Assembly: GCA_021432605.1 (NCBI GenBank)
Contig: MU271145.1
Coordinates: forward strand, 1,116,001-1,180,000
From: Coniochaeta sp. PMI_546
Taxonomy: Eukaryota; Ascomycota; Sordariomycetes; Coniochaetales; Coniochaetaceae
Length of the DNA stretch: 64,000 nucleotides
Direction of reading: 5' to 3'
Position 1 is the stretch's first letter. Each line of letters opens with the position of its first letter. Below the pieces are notes generated by a model. The model was not told the DNA's origin, did not search any database, and saw nothing but the letters and a program-made list of their open reading frames with translations. Below are positions 23,426 to 35,900 of this stretch, piece after piece. The position numbers and the translations under genes were made by a program.

Positions 23426-26400
23426 TCACTTCCTCCTAGCAGAGCTCCTAACCCCCTTCCTAAAATTCGCAGGATTACTCCTCCCCTTCCGCGCGCTAGT
23501 CGGGGCCGTGGTCTCGCTCGCGACCGGGCTCGCGGTGATGGTATGGTCGTTGACATCGATCCCCAAGTCCTTGAGCGTCTCCTCGTCCATCTCGGACAAC
23601 TCCTCGCTCATCAGCCGCTGACCCGCCGCCGGCGTCCCGTGCCGCCGGGAGCGCTGCTGTTCGACCACCGTCGTGCCCTGCACCTGGAGGTCGTCCTTGC
23701 TCAGGTACCACGGTAGCCCGCCGTCGGAGAGCACATCGCCTGGCTCCTTGGGCCCGTGGCCGAGGCTGCCGTTTGACTGCGGCGGGGTCAGAGGTCCGGA
23801 GGAGTTGTGCGTCGCTGCTGGTTGGGAATAGCCGTCTACCGATGGTGGTGGAGAGCCTGAGTCTTGGACTGGCACACCGTTGGGTAGCTTCTGGTCGGGA
23901 TCCTGTTCTGCCACGGGGGGCTGGTGGGGGTCGGGAGGAGTGTGTGACGAGGCGGCGGCGTCTTCTGGTTGGTCTGTGGCTGCTCTTGACCTCAGGACTT
24001 CGATACTGGCCTCTGCGACAGCTTGGTCTGTGTCCAAATCCATGGCATCGCCGTTTGCGTCAGTGTTGGGCTCGGTCTTAATGAGATCAACTGCATCCGT
24101 ATCGGGCTCGGCATCCGCATCAGCGTCGGCATCAGCTTCGGCATCAGCTTCGCCAGCTGCCTGAGCGTGCCGACGTGCAATGATCGTCTCACCCTGTTCG
24201 GAAATGTTGGGCATGTGTACGTCCTGGTCTTCCTCCGCGGTGACATCCTCGTTCAGGAGAGCGTTTCCAGCAGGCTGCCTCATCTCGAGGCTTGCATCCA
24301 CCATGCCGTCCAGCTCTTTAAGCAGCGTCTCGACAGGCTTGTTGGTGATGTCGGCCTCGGCTCGTACTGCTGCTTGCAGTAGCTGCTGTATTGACTTCAG
24401 GATCCGCTTGCCCAAGCGCTTGCGATCTCTCGTCTCTGAATAAGTGCTGTGCTTAGTACGCGACACATCCAAAGCTTCTGGCTGAGACCCGTCGGCCTGT
24501 ATCCTTGTCCCTGCGTTGATACCCACGTGGATAACCTCGCAGAGATCATGGGCAAAGGCAAGTGTGGTAGTGTAGAATCGCTCGTCCAGCTTGTCCTGCA
24601 GCTTGACGAGGCCCTCCGTAAAAACATTCTTATCAAGGCTGTTGTCAATGTTAGTCAACGGCCAGCTGATGAAATTGGGGTTTCTTCGCTTACAGTAATG
24701 CTTTCTCGATGACCGGGATCAGCATTTTATAGACAGGGAAGTAACACGTGTCGACGAAGTCTTGCTCCATCTCGGCTGCCTCTAGTTTGGCTGCCTCGCG
24801 CTTGACGACGTCCTCGGAGAGAGCGTTGAGCTGCTCAAGGTCCTTCACCAGACCCTCAGCAAACTCGATCCTCCGGGTAAGCCGGGCCTTCCCGGATGGG
24901 CCCATAGCCGCAAAGTTACGTCTAGTCAACTCCATGGAGGAAAATGTCTCCATTTGCAGCTGGAGCCTCTTCAGAAGTGCGGCACCACGCCGAGCTTCGC
25001 GCTTGAGGGTCCAGTAGCGACATGCCTCTGCGACAAAGTCTTTCCGCTTGCCGATGGGGAATCGCTGCAATGAACTTTCGACAGCATCGAAAACGGCCTG
25101 CGGAATGATCGGCGCGCCAGAAGGAAGTTTCCAGATCGGTTTTGCCGGTTGGCCTTTCTTCTTGTTGTCGGCCAGAACGGCGGACACCTTAGCACCAGTC
25201 ATTTGTGACTCGTCGGGTGGGTGCTCGGTTATCGCATGGCGGTGGGTAGCGGCCAATTGGACGGCCGAAGCCTGGCTATCGGCCCAAATGCGACCCTTCA
25301 TCGTGCGCTTATAAAACTTCTTGGCCTGTCGGGTAGCAAGAGCTACCTCATTCTCCTTTGCATAGTCTGACGGACAATGCAGGTCGCAGAACGCCTTGAG
25401 ATGCATGCTGCCGTCGAGGAAGGCCAGCGCTCCCTGACTGTTCTTCATCTTGAGGTAAAGTCGACACCGCCTTGCACAAGTAACATGAAAGGCCTGATAG
25501 CAATTCTTGTTACTGCACTGGATGCAGGCTCCCATTCGCTGGTTGCAGATATAGCAGGCCAGCCTCCAACGATTCTTCGGTACTTTCTCGACCTCCATAA
25601 CAGGTTCCATGAAGGTGTGGTTTCCCAGCGAGACCTCAGGAATCCACATAGCGCAAAGAAGGTGCGCCCACTTGGATGAAGTCGTTTGTTTGAATGCGCC
25701 GTCGGTATTTGGGCAAAAGATGCATGTCTAACACAGCAGACCTCTGTCAGCAATCGGTCAAGCCACACGCGGAATAACGCGAGAAGTTTTTACTCACCGG
25801 AATGCCACGCCCAATAAGCTGGCATTTTCGACAAAGCCACTGTCCTTCGGGGATGAACGGCACACCATAACATTCTTGGTGAACCGCGAGATCACAGCCG
25901 TCACAGAACACGATCGCATTCGTGTTCTCGCAGTCGCCGTCATCGCAGATTGCGCACTTACTATCCTGCTCCTCGCCCGCCTGTGGTTCACCATTCACAG
26001 CTGCCGCAGAGCTGGATCTTGGGCGATGCGTCTGTGGCGGTTTCGGATTGGGTTTCGGTATTCGCTTCTCCAGCGCGTGCCACTCCTTCTCAATCTTAGT
26101 GATCGTGATCTCAAAGATCTCGCGTGTTATCGGGGATATGTCGGATCCTCTGCGCTGCGCATTGAGCTTTTCCAGCCACATATCGTCTTGCTCGTCCATG
26201 TCATATTCGACCCTGCCAACCACACCCGCAGGGTGCTGACTCGCGTGCGGTGCCAGCTCTACGTCAGACTTGGATGCCCAGCTCGGCTCAAGATCCTCAT
26301 CTGTATTTGAGTCGCTCGCCTTGATCAGGTTGCGTTCCGGCCGAATATAGTTATCGCTCTCTTGGTAGCCGACGTTCATCATCGACTTGTCAACATATCT

Positions 26401-27231
26401 CGCTTGACCAAACGTCTTGCTCTCGAAGAGGGAGACGCGATCTGTCTTTCGGTAGGATGGCAGCTTTAGATCGAGCCGTTCCTTGGGTGTCTGGTTGTGA
26501 ATCGGCAGAACCTTTGGTGTCTTCGGCGTCAGTCCGGCTTGGGCAGCATAGAACGCCACAGGATCCCTAGGAGGTCTTCCAGGTCGCCGCCTCGGCGGGG
26601 TACTGAACATGACTCCTTCAAGTGATGGCTTCCCTTGTGGTTTGGGACTGCTCGTGGCATCCACCGGAGGTATTGCTCCATCTTTAAAAGGTGTTCCGGC
26701 GCCGTTGACCGGCGCTTCCGATCCTTGAGTTTGTTGTTGTACTTGTGGTATGCCGTCGACATCTTCGGCGTTGAAAACCATGAAAGTAGCCTCTATGTCC
26801 AGGTTGGGGTGAAATTCCTCCCAGCCACGCTCTTCTCGAGGTTTGTAGCCCTCGCTCTGCACCACCGCCGCGGCGACGGCTGCTGCTGAGCTGAGCTGCA
26901 GTTCTTCTGGTTCGTCTCGATTTACAGCAGTCCGAATCCTGGTGCTCCTCTCCCTCGTCGGCAAGGGCGCGGGCGTCAAAGCTGCAAGGGAGGTGTTGCG
27001 AGGACGAGGCGCCGTGGCGGGACCAGATATTTCGACTCCGTTCTCATCGATAAATCTACCGCCGCCACCAGGACCGCCGGGGATATATCTCCTTCTCTTC
27101 GGCGGAGGTTCTGAGTTGGGAGCTGGTGAGGCTGCCGCCCTACTCGACCGCGGACCGGTCAAGGCACCGCGAGGCCGCCCTCTAGGCCGTCCCGTGGCAC
27201 GTCGCCTTGGGGTAGACAGAGGCCGATCCAT
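23426..27231 (-). CDS. NTO1: Nto1/BRPF-like PHD-finger chromatin protein with EPL1-like region
   Basis: Three exons (27231-25798, 25727-24694, 24638-23426) join to 1,226 residues. Order of parts: an AT-hook-like GRPRGRPRG near residues 14-22; an EPL1-like segment (about 120-400, including GWEEFHPNLDIEATF and the region around RVEYDMDEQDD); a PHD finger at about 425-472 (C-A-I-C ... CDGCDLAVHQECYGVP); an extended PHD zinc knuckle plus PHD at about 479-600 (T-C-I-F-C ... WAHLLCAMWIPEV ... HVTCA); then helical regions and a long acidic, disordered tail. The PHD-knuckle-PHD module after an EPL1-like region is the signature of Nto1 and BRPF/Jade, which scaffold MYST-type histone acetyltransferase complexes (NuA3 in yeast) in the nucleus. 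No bromodomain is seen, as in yeast Nto1. The second intron is placed at GTAAGC..ACAG. Its joined phase is correct. Confidence 0.9.
24108..24152 (-). repeat. Short Ala/Asp coding tandem repeat
   Basis: A six-base GCATCN-type unit recurs imperfectly (GCATCAGC, TCGGCATC), encoding alternating Ala-Asp/Ala-Glu in the acidic tail of the Nto1-like protein. Such runs expand and contract by slippage. Confidence 0.6.
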
Positions 27232-30200
27232 CGCTGGTCTGGCTTGTTGCGTTGGCTATCGTATAATCGAAGTAATCGGGGTGCGGGACGTGTGATCAGC
27301 GCGCTGCGAGGGGGAGGCGACGTGTCTCACGCGGCGGCCGAGGGACGGAGTAGAGCATTGAAATAAGGCATGTACGTCGCTGATTTGATGGATCTCGTAG
27401 AGGATGGGAAGGCGACGGTGAATATGAGTTACGAGATGGTAGTTTGCGCGGGGCGTCGTCGATGAGGAGGATGGGCAGTGACGGCCAAACCAGACACGCG
27501 GTTAACTTGAGGTTGACCTCTCCAATCGCGCTAGCTGGAAATGGTTTAGCGGCGGAGTGGAACGGGCGCGCTTGGGCATTTATTGGCTTATGTAATGCAG
27601 CCTCGCCCTGGGCCAAATATGGGGTTCAGCCCAGATCTCGGCTCACACTGCCGAATAGTTCCAGATTTCTAGTTCAGGTACGATACGATGGTCCATTAAG
27701 ATGCTGATAGGATGAGTTGCGTTGTGCCAAGTTCAAAACTGCCGAGGATTCACGTACACGTGTAGGTCAATGATATTCCAAAATGCCTAACTCATCAAGT
27801 CCTTCACGGATATATTGTTTATCGTCAGTAGGAGCTTCAGGTAGGTTCCAGTCGGCTCAATAATTGCGAGCTAATATTGCCTCCATCGTTGCGCATGATT
27901 GAAATACAGATTTGTTCGAAACTCGTCCCTGCCTTTTTCTTATGTTGGCGCCGGATAACACGCGGTATCTTTTTCTGCCTATGTCTGCCATGATTATTGT
28001 CCCTCATCATCCTTATCTGGAAGATCAGGATGCCTTCAAGTGCCAATGGGGCAGCTACGGGAGTGTGTTAAAAAAAAACATGCGGAAGGCGCCAGGCACG
28101 AGGCCCAATCAGCTCTCGAGCGCATTGAGCAAAAAGGAGAAACTGAAGGGTCCCCCCCCAGGGTCTCGATTAAGGTACCCCGGATTCGCAGATGACATCA
28201 CCCCTCACCAGAGAAGCAACCTAGCGCGTCCCATGGTTGCTTGGCTTTGCTCTCCGAAAGACTGACACATGGCGTGCTGCCAATGATTTCGTCCTGTTAC
28301 CGGCATTTGCTCCCATCAAGTATTGTTAAAGTCCGGTCCTTTTTGACCTTTTGACCGGAGGTTTGAAATAGGGAATCCGCAAATCAGACCAGTCATATAG
28401 ATATGGCGTTTTGCATTCTACTTTTGCTCGACCTCCGATCCTCCGGCCTGGGATGAAGTGTATCTGCTTCAAAGGTCCCTTATGCCTCCGGGTGGTGTTC
28501 ATTTTATTGCCTGTGAAGACTCGTACAAATACCTCACCACATTTACGCAGACTAGACTCCCTGCCCGGTTGTGAAGGATAGAACCGCTTGATTGATTCTC
28601 TATTTTCTACTCTTCTGCTGTATAAGCCTATCGTCATGCTTAGATCCTGATAACCAAGAGACTAATCATATTGCGCGATGCTTCAGTCAATCCCCAAGGC
28701 TCCCTCTCGACTTGGCGTTTGTTTTCGCAACCGTTCGTAATCAGGGTCATCTTTCCAATACGTTAGACCCCCTAACATGACAGAATAGTCCTATGACGGT
28801 TTGCGCTTAAGATAGACGACAATAGTATTTTACTACCACTTTCGTTTTGCTTCCGGGGTCCTCTTGTCAGGGTAAAAAATCTATGACATCCTCTCTGCTC
28901 TCTGTTATTTCCTAGTATGTTCATCCGGAGTGAAGCTTCGTGGACCAACTTCAGTTCGTAGTACTCGTCTGATTGCAAATCAGCCAACTGTACGGTTCGC
29001 ATTATATCTTCAAAGTAGAAACAGATTGTCCATTGGCTGTTACTGTGCTTCCGATACCAAATTGCTGGTAGTGCTATGTCTAGCTTGACAAGAGTCAATC
29101 GATTTAGCAAGAGCCCATTGATGTTCACAGGCTGCCACAGGTCTTATCTGGTATTGGGCACCTTCTTCAGGCTTGCAAGCGGGAGATTTCGAGATGAGGA
29201 ATAAGAATGCGACAATGCTCTGACTGCGTTATGGGGAAGGCAGGGTCAGGAGATAGTCATCATACAGCTACGGCAATGCAGTGGACGGGTGCGTGTTGGC
29301 TGGTCATGACCCAACAGAACTGACGTGAGGGTTATGATTCACGGTTAACGCCCTCTTCTCAGTCGCAATTTTCCTGAAAGGCAGTTGACCGGCTTCCAGC
29401 CAGTGTGGAGGAAGATCTTCCATTTACCCTACGGCAAACATCTACAGCTCAAGGCGCGCGACTATCGTGTTTGAAGTCTTACAGCACGCACCTCACAGCA
29501 TTGGTGGGAAGACATAGGTCGGCAGAGACACAAGTATGAGGAGGGGAAGTCGACCGTCATCAATTAAGCCACCGCCAACGGGGCGTGCACACTGCAGCCT
29601 TCTCTACCTATGTAGATGCCAAGTCGGAAAAGCTGGGAAATGCCATATGAAAACTGCTGTCTTTTGGTGCCATCGAAATGCATCTGAGGCCATCCGGAAA
29701 ATAACGAAAAAAACACAAAATGCCACTCCTCCGAAACGCCCCTATCCACCCATCATGACATGATAGTAACACTGCAATAAACACCTCTCACACGGTGAGA
29801 GGAGAAACAACAAGACCGCCGCCAGCCATCTCGTGTCCTGATCATGAAGCCTCACTTCCTCTGTCCTGACTTTCAAGCCCGCACACGTCTGCCAAATCTT
29901 AATTTCTGAAAGGGCATAGCTCATCTTCCGATGAAGCCGTGCAGGTAATGAATCGAACGTAGGAAAAACCTCTCTGGTCTCTCCTATCCCTTTCATGCTA
30001 ACATGGGGGGGTATATTCGGTAAAGCAGAGGCGCGATAAAAAGTGCGAAACACATTAAGGTAAGGGGCACTGAGCAGCGAGGAAAAGAGACGATGCGCCG
30101 AACCATAAAAACAACACTGTAACGCCGACGCGCTATGCTCCGTATAAATCTGGAAATGCAGCAAATCTGAATGTAACACACGGGGAGAATAAAGTCCGAA

Positions 30201-30287
30201 AGTCGGGCTGTCGAGAGCCTGGCCGTAAACCGAAGATGCTGGAACTGGCCAAGGGAGGTTATTGCGGGTGTCTTGGCCGTTGTGAGT
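27232..30287. other. 3.1 kb intergenic region
   Basis: This lies between the start of the PHD gene (minus) and the 3' end of the LRR gene (minus). The first 400 bases should be the PHD gene promoter. Coding-looking but unrecognised segments occur on the minus strand at 28326-28637 and 28772-29128 (see separate entry). The remainder shows nothing recognisable. Confidence 0.4.
28326..29128 (-). other. Possible unrecognised gene or gene relic
   Basis: Three minus-strand pieces in a row have balanced, protein-like composition: 29128-28772 (with CFYFEDIMRTVQLADLQSD), about 28770-28690 (with TYWKDDPDYERLRKQTPSRE) and 28637-28326 (with DWSDLRIPYFKPPVKR). They could be exons of one gene or the remains of one, since stops separate them and I could not find splice sites that join all three convincingly. 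The family is not recognised. Confidence 0.25.
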
Positions 30288-32920
30288 CTAACCAAGCGTA
30301 CGGCCACTGTGGATCGCCTGGACGCCGATGGCCCGAGGTGTGCTTTGGTTGGAATGATGTGGTGAGTGAGGTAAGGAACCACCGAAATCTGGGTCGTGAT
30401 AGCTCGGAGGATGCGACGACTCCCATCCTTCCTCGCTCAAGACAGACAAGTAGCCACTTCCAACCCTGTCACGGAGAGTCTCGATTTTCTGACGGTACAA
30501 CTCTCCGCTCAGATCCCAGTCCTTGGGATCCTTCCAACGGTCCTTGCCTTCTTGAGACGCGTAAATGGGTGGTAGCTGAGGCACAACAGAACTGTCAATT
30601 CGAGGGACTTCAGGAGATGCCTGTCTACTGGGTAGAGGGCTATCGCTGAGACGAGGCGCGTCTTGGCCTTCTGGTGATTGCGATATCCGGTAATTGCTGT
30701 CCTGCGGCTCCTGAACTGCTGGCGCAGCAAAGTCCAGAGTCGGAACCCGGTCGATGGGTTGCGCATGTGGTACGGGAGTGTCCGTAGTCGCGAGGTCCAC
30801 GATTCGGCGCTTTGCTGCACGGCGCCGGCGCGTCGAGCCAGTATTCACCTCACTGGAGGCCGTTCTCGGTGCTGGTCTCTCTTTGCGGAGGACAGCAGGC
30901 TCCTTCGGATCGCCATAGACAATGGTAGGCTTAGACACATCCACGGCCGGAATCTCTGGTACTGGTGGCTTGACAACAGGCACAGCAGCCGGCTCGGCGA
31001 CCCGTTCCACTAGATATTTCTTCTCCGAGTAACTTGGCCCAGCGTCGTCAATAATGATATCATCCGCATACCCTGGCGTCTTCCTGAAGAGATTGAAGAT
31101 GGTGACACGGTAATCCCTGTGGCTACGAGTGAAGGGGTTGCCTTCAACCCATATCTCACGAATTTCCGGAATACCGGTGAGACGAGCCAGCTCCATAGGG
31201 TCCGTCAGACGGTTGTCCCGGAGATCCAAACGCTCTAAAGGATAGAGCCTCTCGACACCTGCAATCGACTGCAGGCGATTAGCTCGCAGGTTGAGAGCGG
31301 TTATAGCTGGTAGAGGATTGCGCGTGAGTGAGTGGAGAGAGTCAATCATGCAATGAGAAAGGTTGAGAGCTCGCAGAGCCGTCAAGGTAGCCAGACTGTC
31401 CGGAATCTGCGTAAAGAGATTGCAGGACAGGTCCAAGGAATTAAGAGTGTTAGCCAATGGAGTGAGACTGTTGGCAGGTATCGAGGTGAGGGAGTTGTCA
31501 GTTAGACTCAGGTGCTTCAGGAAGCGCCATTTGGAGGCAGGAAGAATTCCCATGGACAAGAGGTTCGAAGAGCTGCCACGCGAAATATGCCATGAATCGG
31601 ACAGGCTGGAGTGAGAACTTCCTGACCCGGAGCGTCGAACTTTGTAAGAGCTTCGGACGTTGGAGGACCCATTTCGCGAACTCGACGGCCGGCGTGGTGA
31701 GTTACTTCTAGGCCTCGAAGTCTTCATCGGTGACCTTGGCTCATCACTATCCACTCTGACAATGGACGGCCGGCGGCCGTCGCGATCCACTGGACCATCA
31801 GAATCCACGGCGCCGTCGCTGCTTAACGATCCAACTTGTAGATCTCCAACCGACTTTCTCGGATTCGGAGACCCAGGAGCTGAACTGGTCTTGTGCACTT
31901 CCGCGTGGCTTACTGTCGGACTTCGTTTGGGGCTCGATGACCCCGGAAAGGCCGTTGTAGGTGAGTTTTGCGACTTTGATGTTCGCCTTCGTCTTTTATC
32001 CATGTCATCTAGCACGATGTCGATCAACACATCTGCCGGATCGTCCAAGCAAGCACGCCGTATCGTCAGCGACCGTAGTTGATCGGCAAGTCTGTCCCAA
32101 CCGAAGAACTGTCGGAAATCAAGATCGCTGACCTCCAGAGCCTGCACGTTCTTGAATACGTAGAGGGGAACTGCAGAATCGAAGGGAAACTCTTCGTAGC
32201 CACGTATAAGGCGAGCGCGCCAGTCGGGAGACAGTTTCAGACATGGTATCTTGGTGAAGGCAGAATAGAGGTACTTCAGGTCGGCCAGAAGCGCGGCCTT
32301 TTGCCGTTCATTACGGGCTGCGGAAATGCCCGAGCCGATACCAAAACTTGCCCATAGCGCCGACATTCCGGACATGACACTTCGTATACTTGAGACAGAG
32401 CGTATGGAACCAACATCAGAGCTACGGCTCTTTGATCGCTGTGACTGACTCAAGAAGGAGACATAATTCGCTGAAGTCGTGTTATCGTGCAAATTCTCGA
32501 GTCGAACTTTCATAGGTCCTACGGGAATACCGAGTTCCTCAAATCGAGACAGGAGGTAGAATAGGTGATGGGGTGTGAGGGCTAGCTTCGCTGACTTCGC
32601 GGTGTGAGACGTGAAGCTCAGAGAGCCTAGAGACAAGGCTGCGGCAAGTGAGGTTGAAGTTGAGGCCGAAGTTGAGGGTCTCTCTGGGACAGCCTGCGCT
32701 GCAGACAATGCGACAGAGGATATTGACGAGACGCTCTGTGAGGAGCCATGTCGTGGCAGATTCTGACGCTTAAACTGAAGCGCGTTGGCGAGAGCCTTTT
32801 CGTGTGTTCGCACAAAGGTCGCCAGTTGCTGTAGGGATGCAGAGGTTAGCCCTCTACTCAATCTGCTCCCTTGCAAATCGCCCATACCTTGATGAACAAC
32901 TCGCCGTCTTCGGAGTCCAT
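30288..32920 (-). CDS. Leucine-rich-repeat protein (SDS22-like repeats), fungal
   Basis: Two exons (32920-32888 and 32828-30288) give 857 residues. Exon 1 is only 11 codons (MDSEDGELFIK) and joins QLATFVRTHEK through a GTATGG..ACAG intron. The N-terminal 280 residues are helical and Ser-rich with conserved blocks (LTPHHLFYLLSRFEELGIPV, WRARLIRGYEEFPFDS). A disordered Ser/Arg/Pro stretch follows (about 280-450). Next come five or six leucine-rich repeats (about 455-600; LRALNLSHC, ITALNLRANRL, LERLDLRDNRLTD) of the SDS22 kind, ending in a cap with WVEGNPF. The C-terminal third is low-complexity. The LRR set resembles protein-phosphatase-1-binding and nischarin-type proteins, which suggests a scaffold role. 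No catalytic domain is visible and the precise function is unknown. Confidence 0.85.
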
Positions 32921-35900
32921 GTTTACAGCGAGGACGGCATGAGTATCTGAATCTAAAGGAGTGGCTGGTCGGAGAACTCGAACCGATAGGGTGAGTCACA
33001 AGAGAATGGACGCGCTGAGTATTCTATAGCCAAGTTGCCTATCGTTGTCGATATGCCACCCTTTTCGGTTGTCGAAGATTCTCGGGAGCGTACGGCGCCT
33101 GTGTCGTGTCAGAAATTAGTTATTGATACAGCTGACGAACCAAAGAAATCAACGAAGTCCTGGTGCAGGAGGGCGCCGACGCAGCAAGGGTGAGGATATA
33201 AAGTTATCAACAAGAGATAAGAATTTGCAGAACACCCAAGGAAAGTCACACCAAGTTCGTAAAGGAGCTGCCCAGTTTCCGACGACGCGGCGAGTATTTT
33301 GTAGTTCGGCTTGCCGGAAAACGAGGCGGTGCGGGGAACCAGTGAATCGATCGTGACGTTGGCAAGCCAGGTGCAGTATTTGCTGAACAAGAGCCAAAGG
33401 CGACTCAAAATAGAGCCTTTCTGCAGGCACCGGGCCTAGAGTATCGCCACGGCCGCCTTGTCGGTCGTTCGAGACCCGTGGCTCACACCCAAGGCCGCAA
33501 GGTTTCAAGGCAATAAGCCCGTTTCAAAGTCGGTGTCGCCGCAAAATCCTTGTGTCTGAGTCAAAAGGGCGTTGCGGAAGCGAAGAAGCCAAGCAGAGAC
33601 AAGTACTTTAGCCCAGCTTGGTCAACCGGAGTACATTGATCGCAGATCGAAGATAATGTCATGGGATGACGGCCGACATGATCATGGGATACCAGTCGGG
33701 TTAGGGTTGGAATAGACGAGCCAGCATCAGACAGAGCGGCACGGTTTCGAATCCTTTCGTCGCGGTGGTGCCAGACTGTGCCTCACTCAACTGGCAGGTG
33801 TTGTGGAAAAAGTCGCCGGTGATGCCGCGGAGCGGATATGATGTCGAACAGTCCGGTGATCGGTAGCCCAGCTCTCTTTCGGTTGAAGACGTCGTTGCCG
33901 TGCGGTAATGCGCGCAAACGTAACAGCAAAAGCGATAACATAGCACCCAACAAGCACGGATCAAACACATGATATGTATAGAGGCAGGTATGACGGCAGC
34001 GCAGAAATCGTCTCAACTTACCTGAGTAATCCACTCCACGGTACAGCAAGTAAGGAATGCGAGGAATCGGTGCAAGACGAGAAACTGAAATCTTGCCGAC
34101 TGCCCACCAGATATTCCAAAGCACAGGGTAGAGAAGCCGTGGTCAGGGGCTCGGTGCCAGCTTGAGGACGACGGGAGAATAAAGGAGAGGAAAAGAGACC
34201 AAATAACAAAGGTTTATTCCTCCTTCGCGTTTGTTGACGCTGTCGACGACAACTTCTCTCCAACAAGGTGCTGCACCGCAGAAGCGGAAAGAGAAAGAAC
34301 AAGAGAAGGGTCTCTCTCCGCCAGAGATTGGAGGGTGTGCGGGACTGTGCTAGTTTAATAATATTACCAGACCAAGTGGGCATCTTCAATGGCCATGGGT
34401 CGAGATTACAAGGCGCTAGCCTCTAGCACAGTATCGTTTATCAGCGGTGGGGGACTGCTAACCCCGCCATTAAGGTACCTAGTGCCGAAAGTGCTACGGT
34501 ACACGCGCCGTTGCTCTGAGACTTGCGGAGAGATCTCTCGCACTGTACGCAGGATACGTGTATTTCCTCCAGACTTCCAAGATTCTCGAAAAGCTCTTGT
34601 TGAAGCCAATCCTCATGTGGAAAGCCACCAGACCTGGATCAGTTCGGCATCGATCCCAGCAGCAACATTCGAGGCTCGACCACAAACTTGCTTCCTCAAG
34701 CTGCTACTAGTGTACACTACCTCTAGACGACCTTCGAAGCCAACAGAAGCATGATGTCCGAGCAGTCGGTCTGTGTTCGGATGGTAGAGTCCCTTCTATG
34801 CCGCCACTACTTGTGGTAAATCGAAGACTCGACGGCAACCCGACCAATGATTGCGTCCCAATCGAGATTCATCGCCAGGCCTTGCAGCGCCTACCTGCAG
34901 CAACGTCTCGATGCAGCTGCATGTCTCATCAGCAGTGCTTAGACTTTCGCATGATTGCCAGCGATATCAGAGCACTCATGTCCATAGCTGAAAATGTTAG
35001 ACATCGAGTTACAACACCACACCTTCTTCATCCTCACCGGCGCGACTGGTCTACATGAGGAGTTCGAAGCGGTGAAGGCTGAACGTGCGGCATCCAGCTG
35101 TTCAGTTGACTCTAGGTAGCCAGAGATGGTATGAGGCTTTGCCTTGACGCTACAGTAAGGACGCTGTTAGCACCACTGCCAGCATTATGCAGTGCAACTG
35201 ACGACGGGTATCATCGAACACTTTGATGACCGGATCGACAATGAGGTATCGATACAGTACTGCGCACTGTGCTTGTCAAGTACTATACGTACCTCCATAA
35301 TGCCGTGTGATGTTTCACGTCAGAACAGACGGTCACCATCAACAAACACACTGCTGTACAGTTACAGCTGCCCGACTACTTAAATTCCATCCTGTAGAAT
35401 GCAACACCTTGAGGTTGGTTGCGATACTGCATTCCACACCGAGCATCAGCTGTCCTCATTGCCCCGCTGACGATGGTTTTTGTATCACCTTCTTCCCCGT
35501 GTTTGTTTACATTCTCGACGGTTCTGAGTCAATCTGAAAACGCCCCGCGTCGAACGCCTTTCGGAGATTTTTGATTGCCTGCTCAGCCAGTCATTCATGC
35601 GACATCCTGTCAGTGGCTGTTCTACCAAATTGCAAGCCCTCCACAGCCTGTATGGCGCCGCACGCTCAGCATTGGCCGTTGACAGGGGCTGAATGGGCCG
35701 CGTTTTTATCGTCGTCCTGACCAGCAGGATGTCCGGCTCGGAACTAGACAAACGGTCCTTCGAGTCTCGAGGGAACATACACCGATTCATGGCACCCACC
35801 AGCGATGCCCTGTGTGCGGCTCTTGGAGATTCACATGCTCCAGGAAGGGAATAACACACAGTCTGATGACCATCAGTACCTTATGCTATCAGACATCAGT

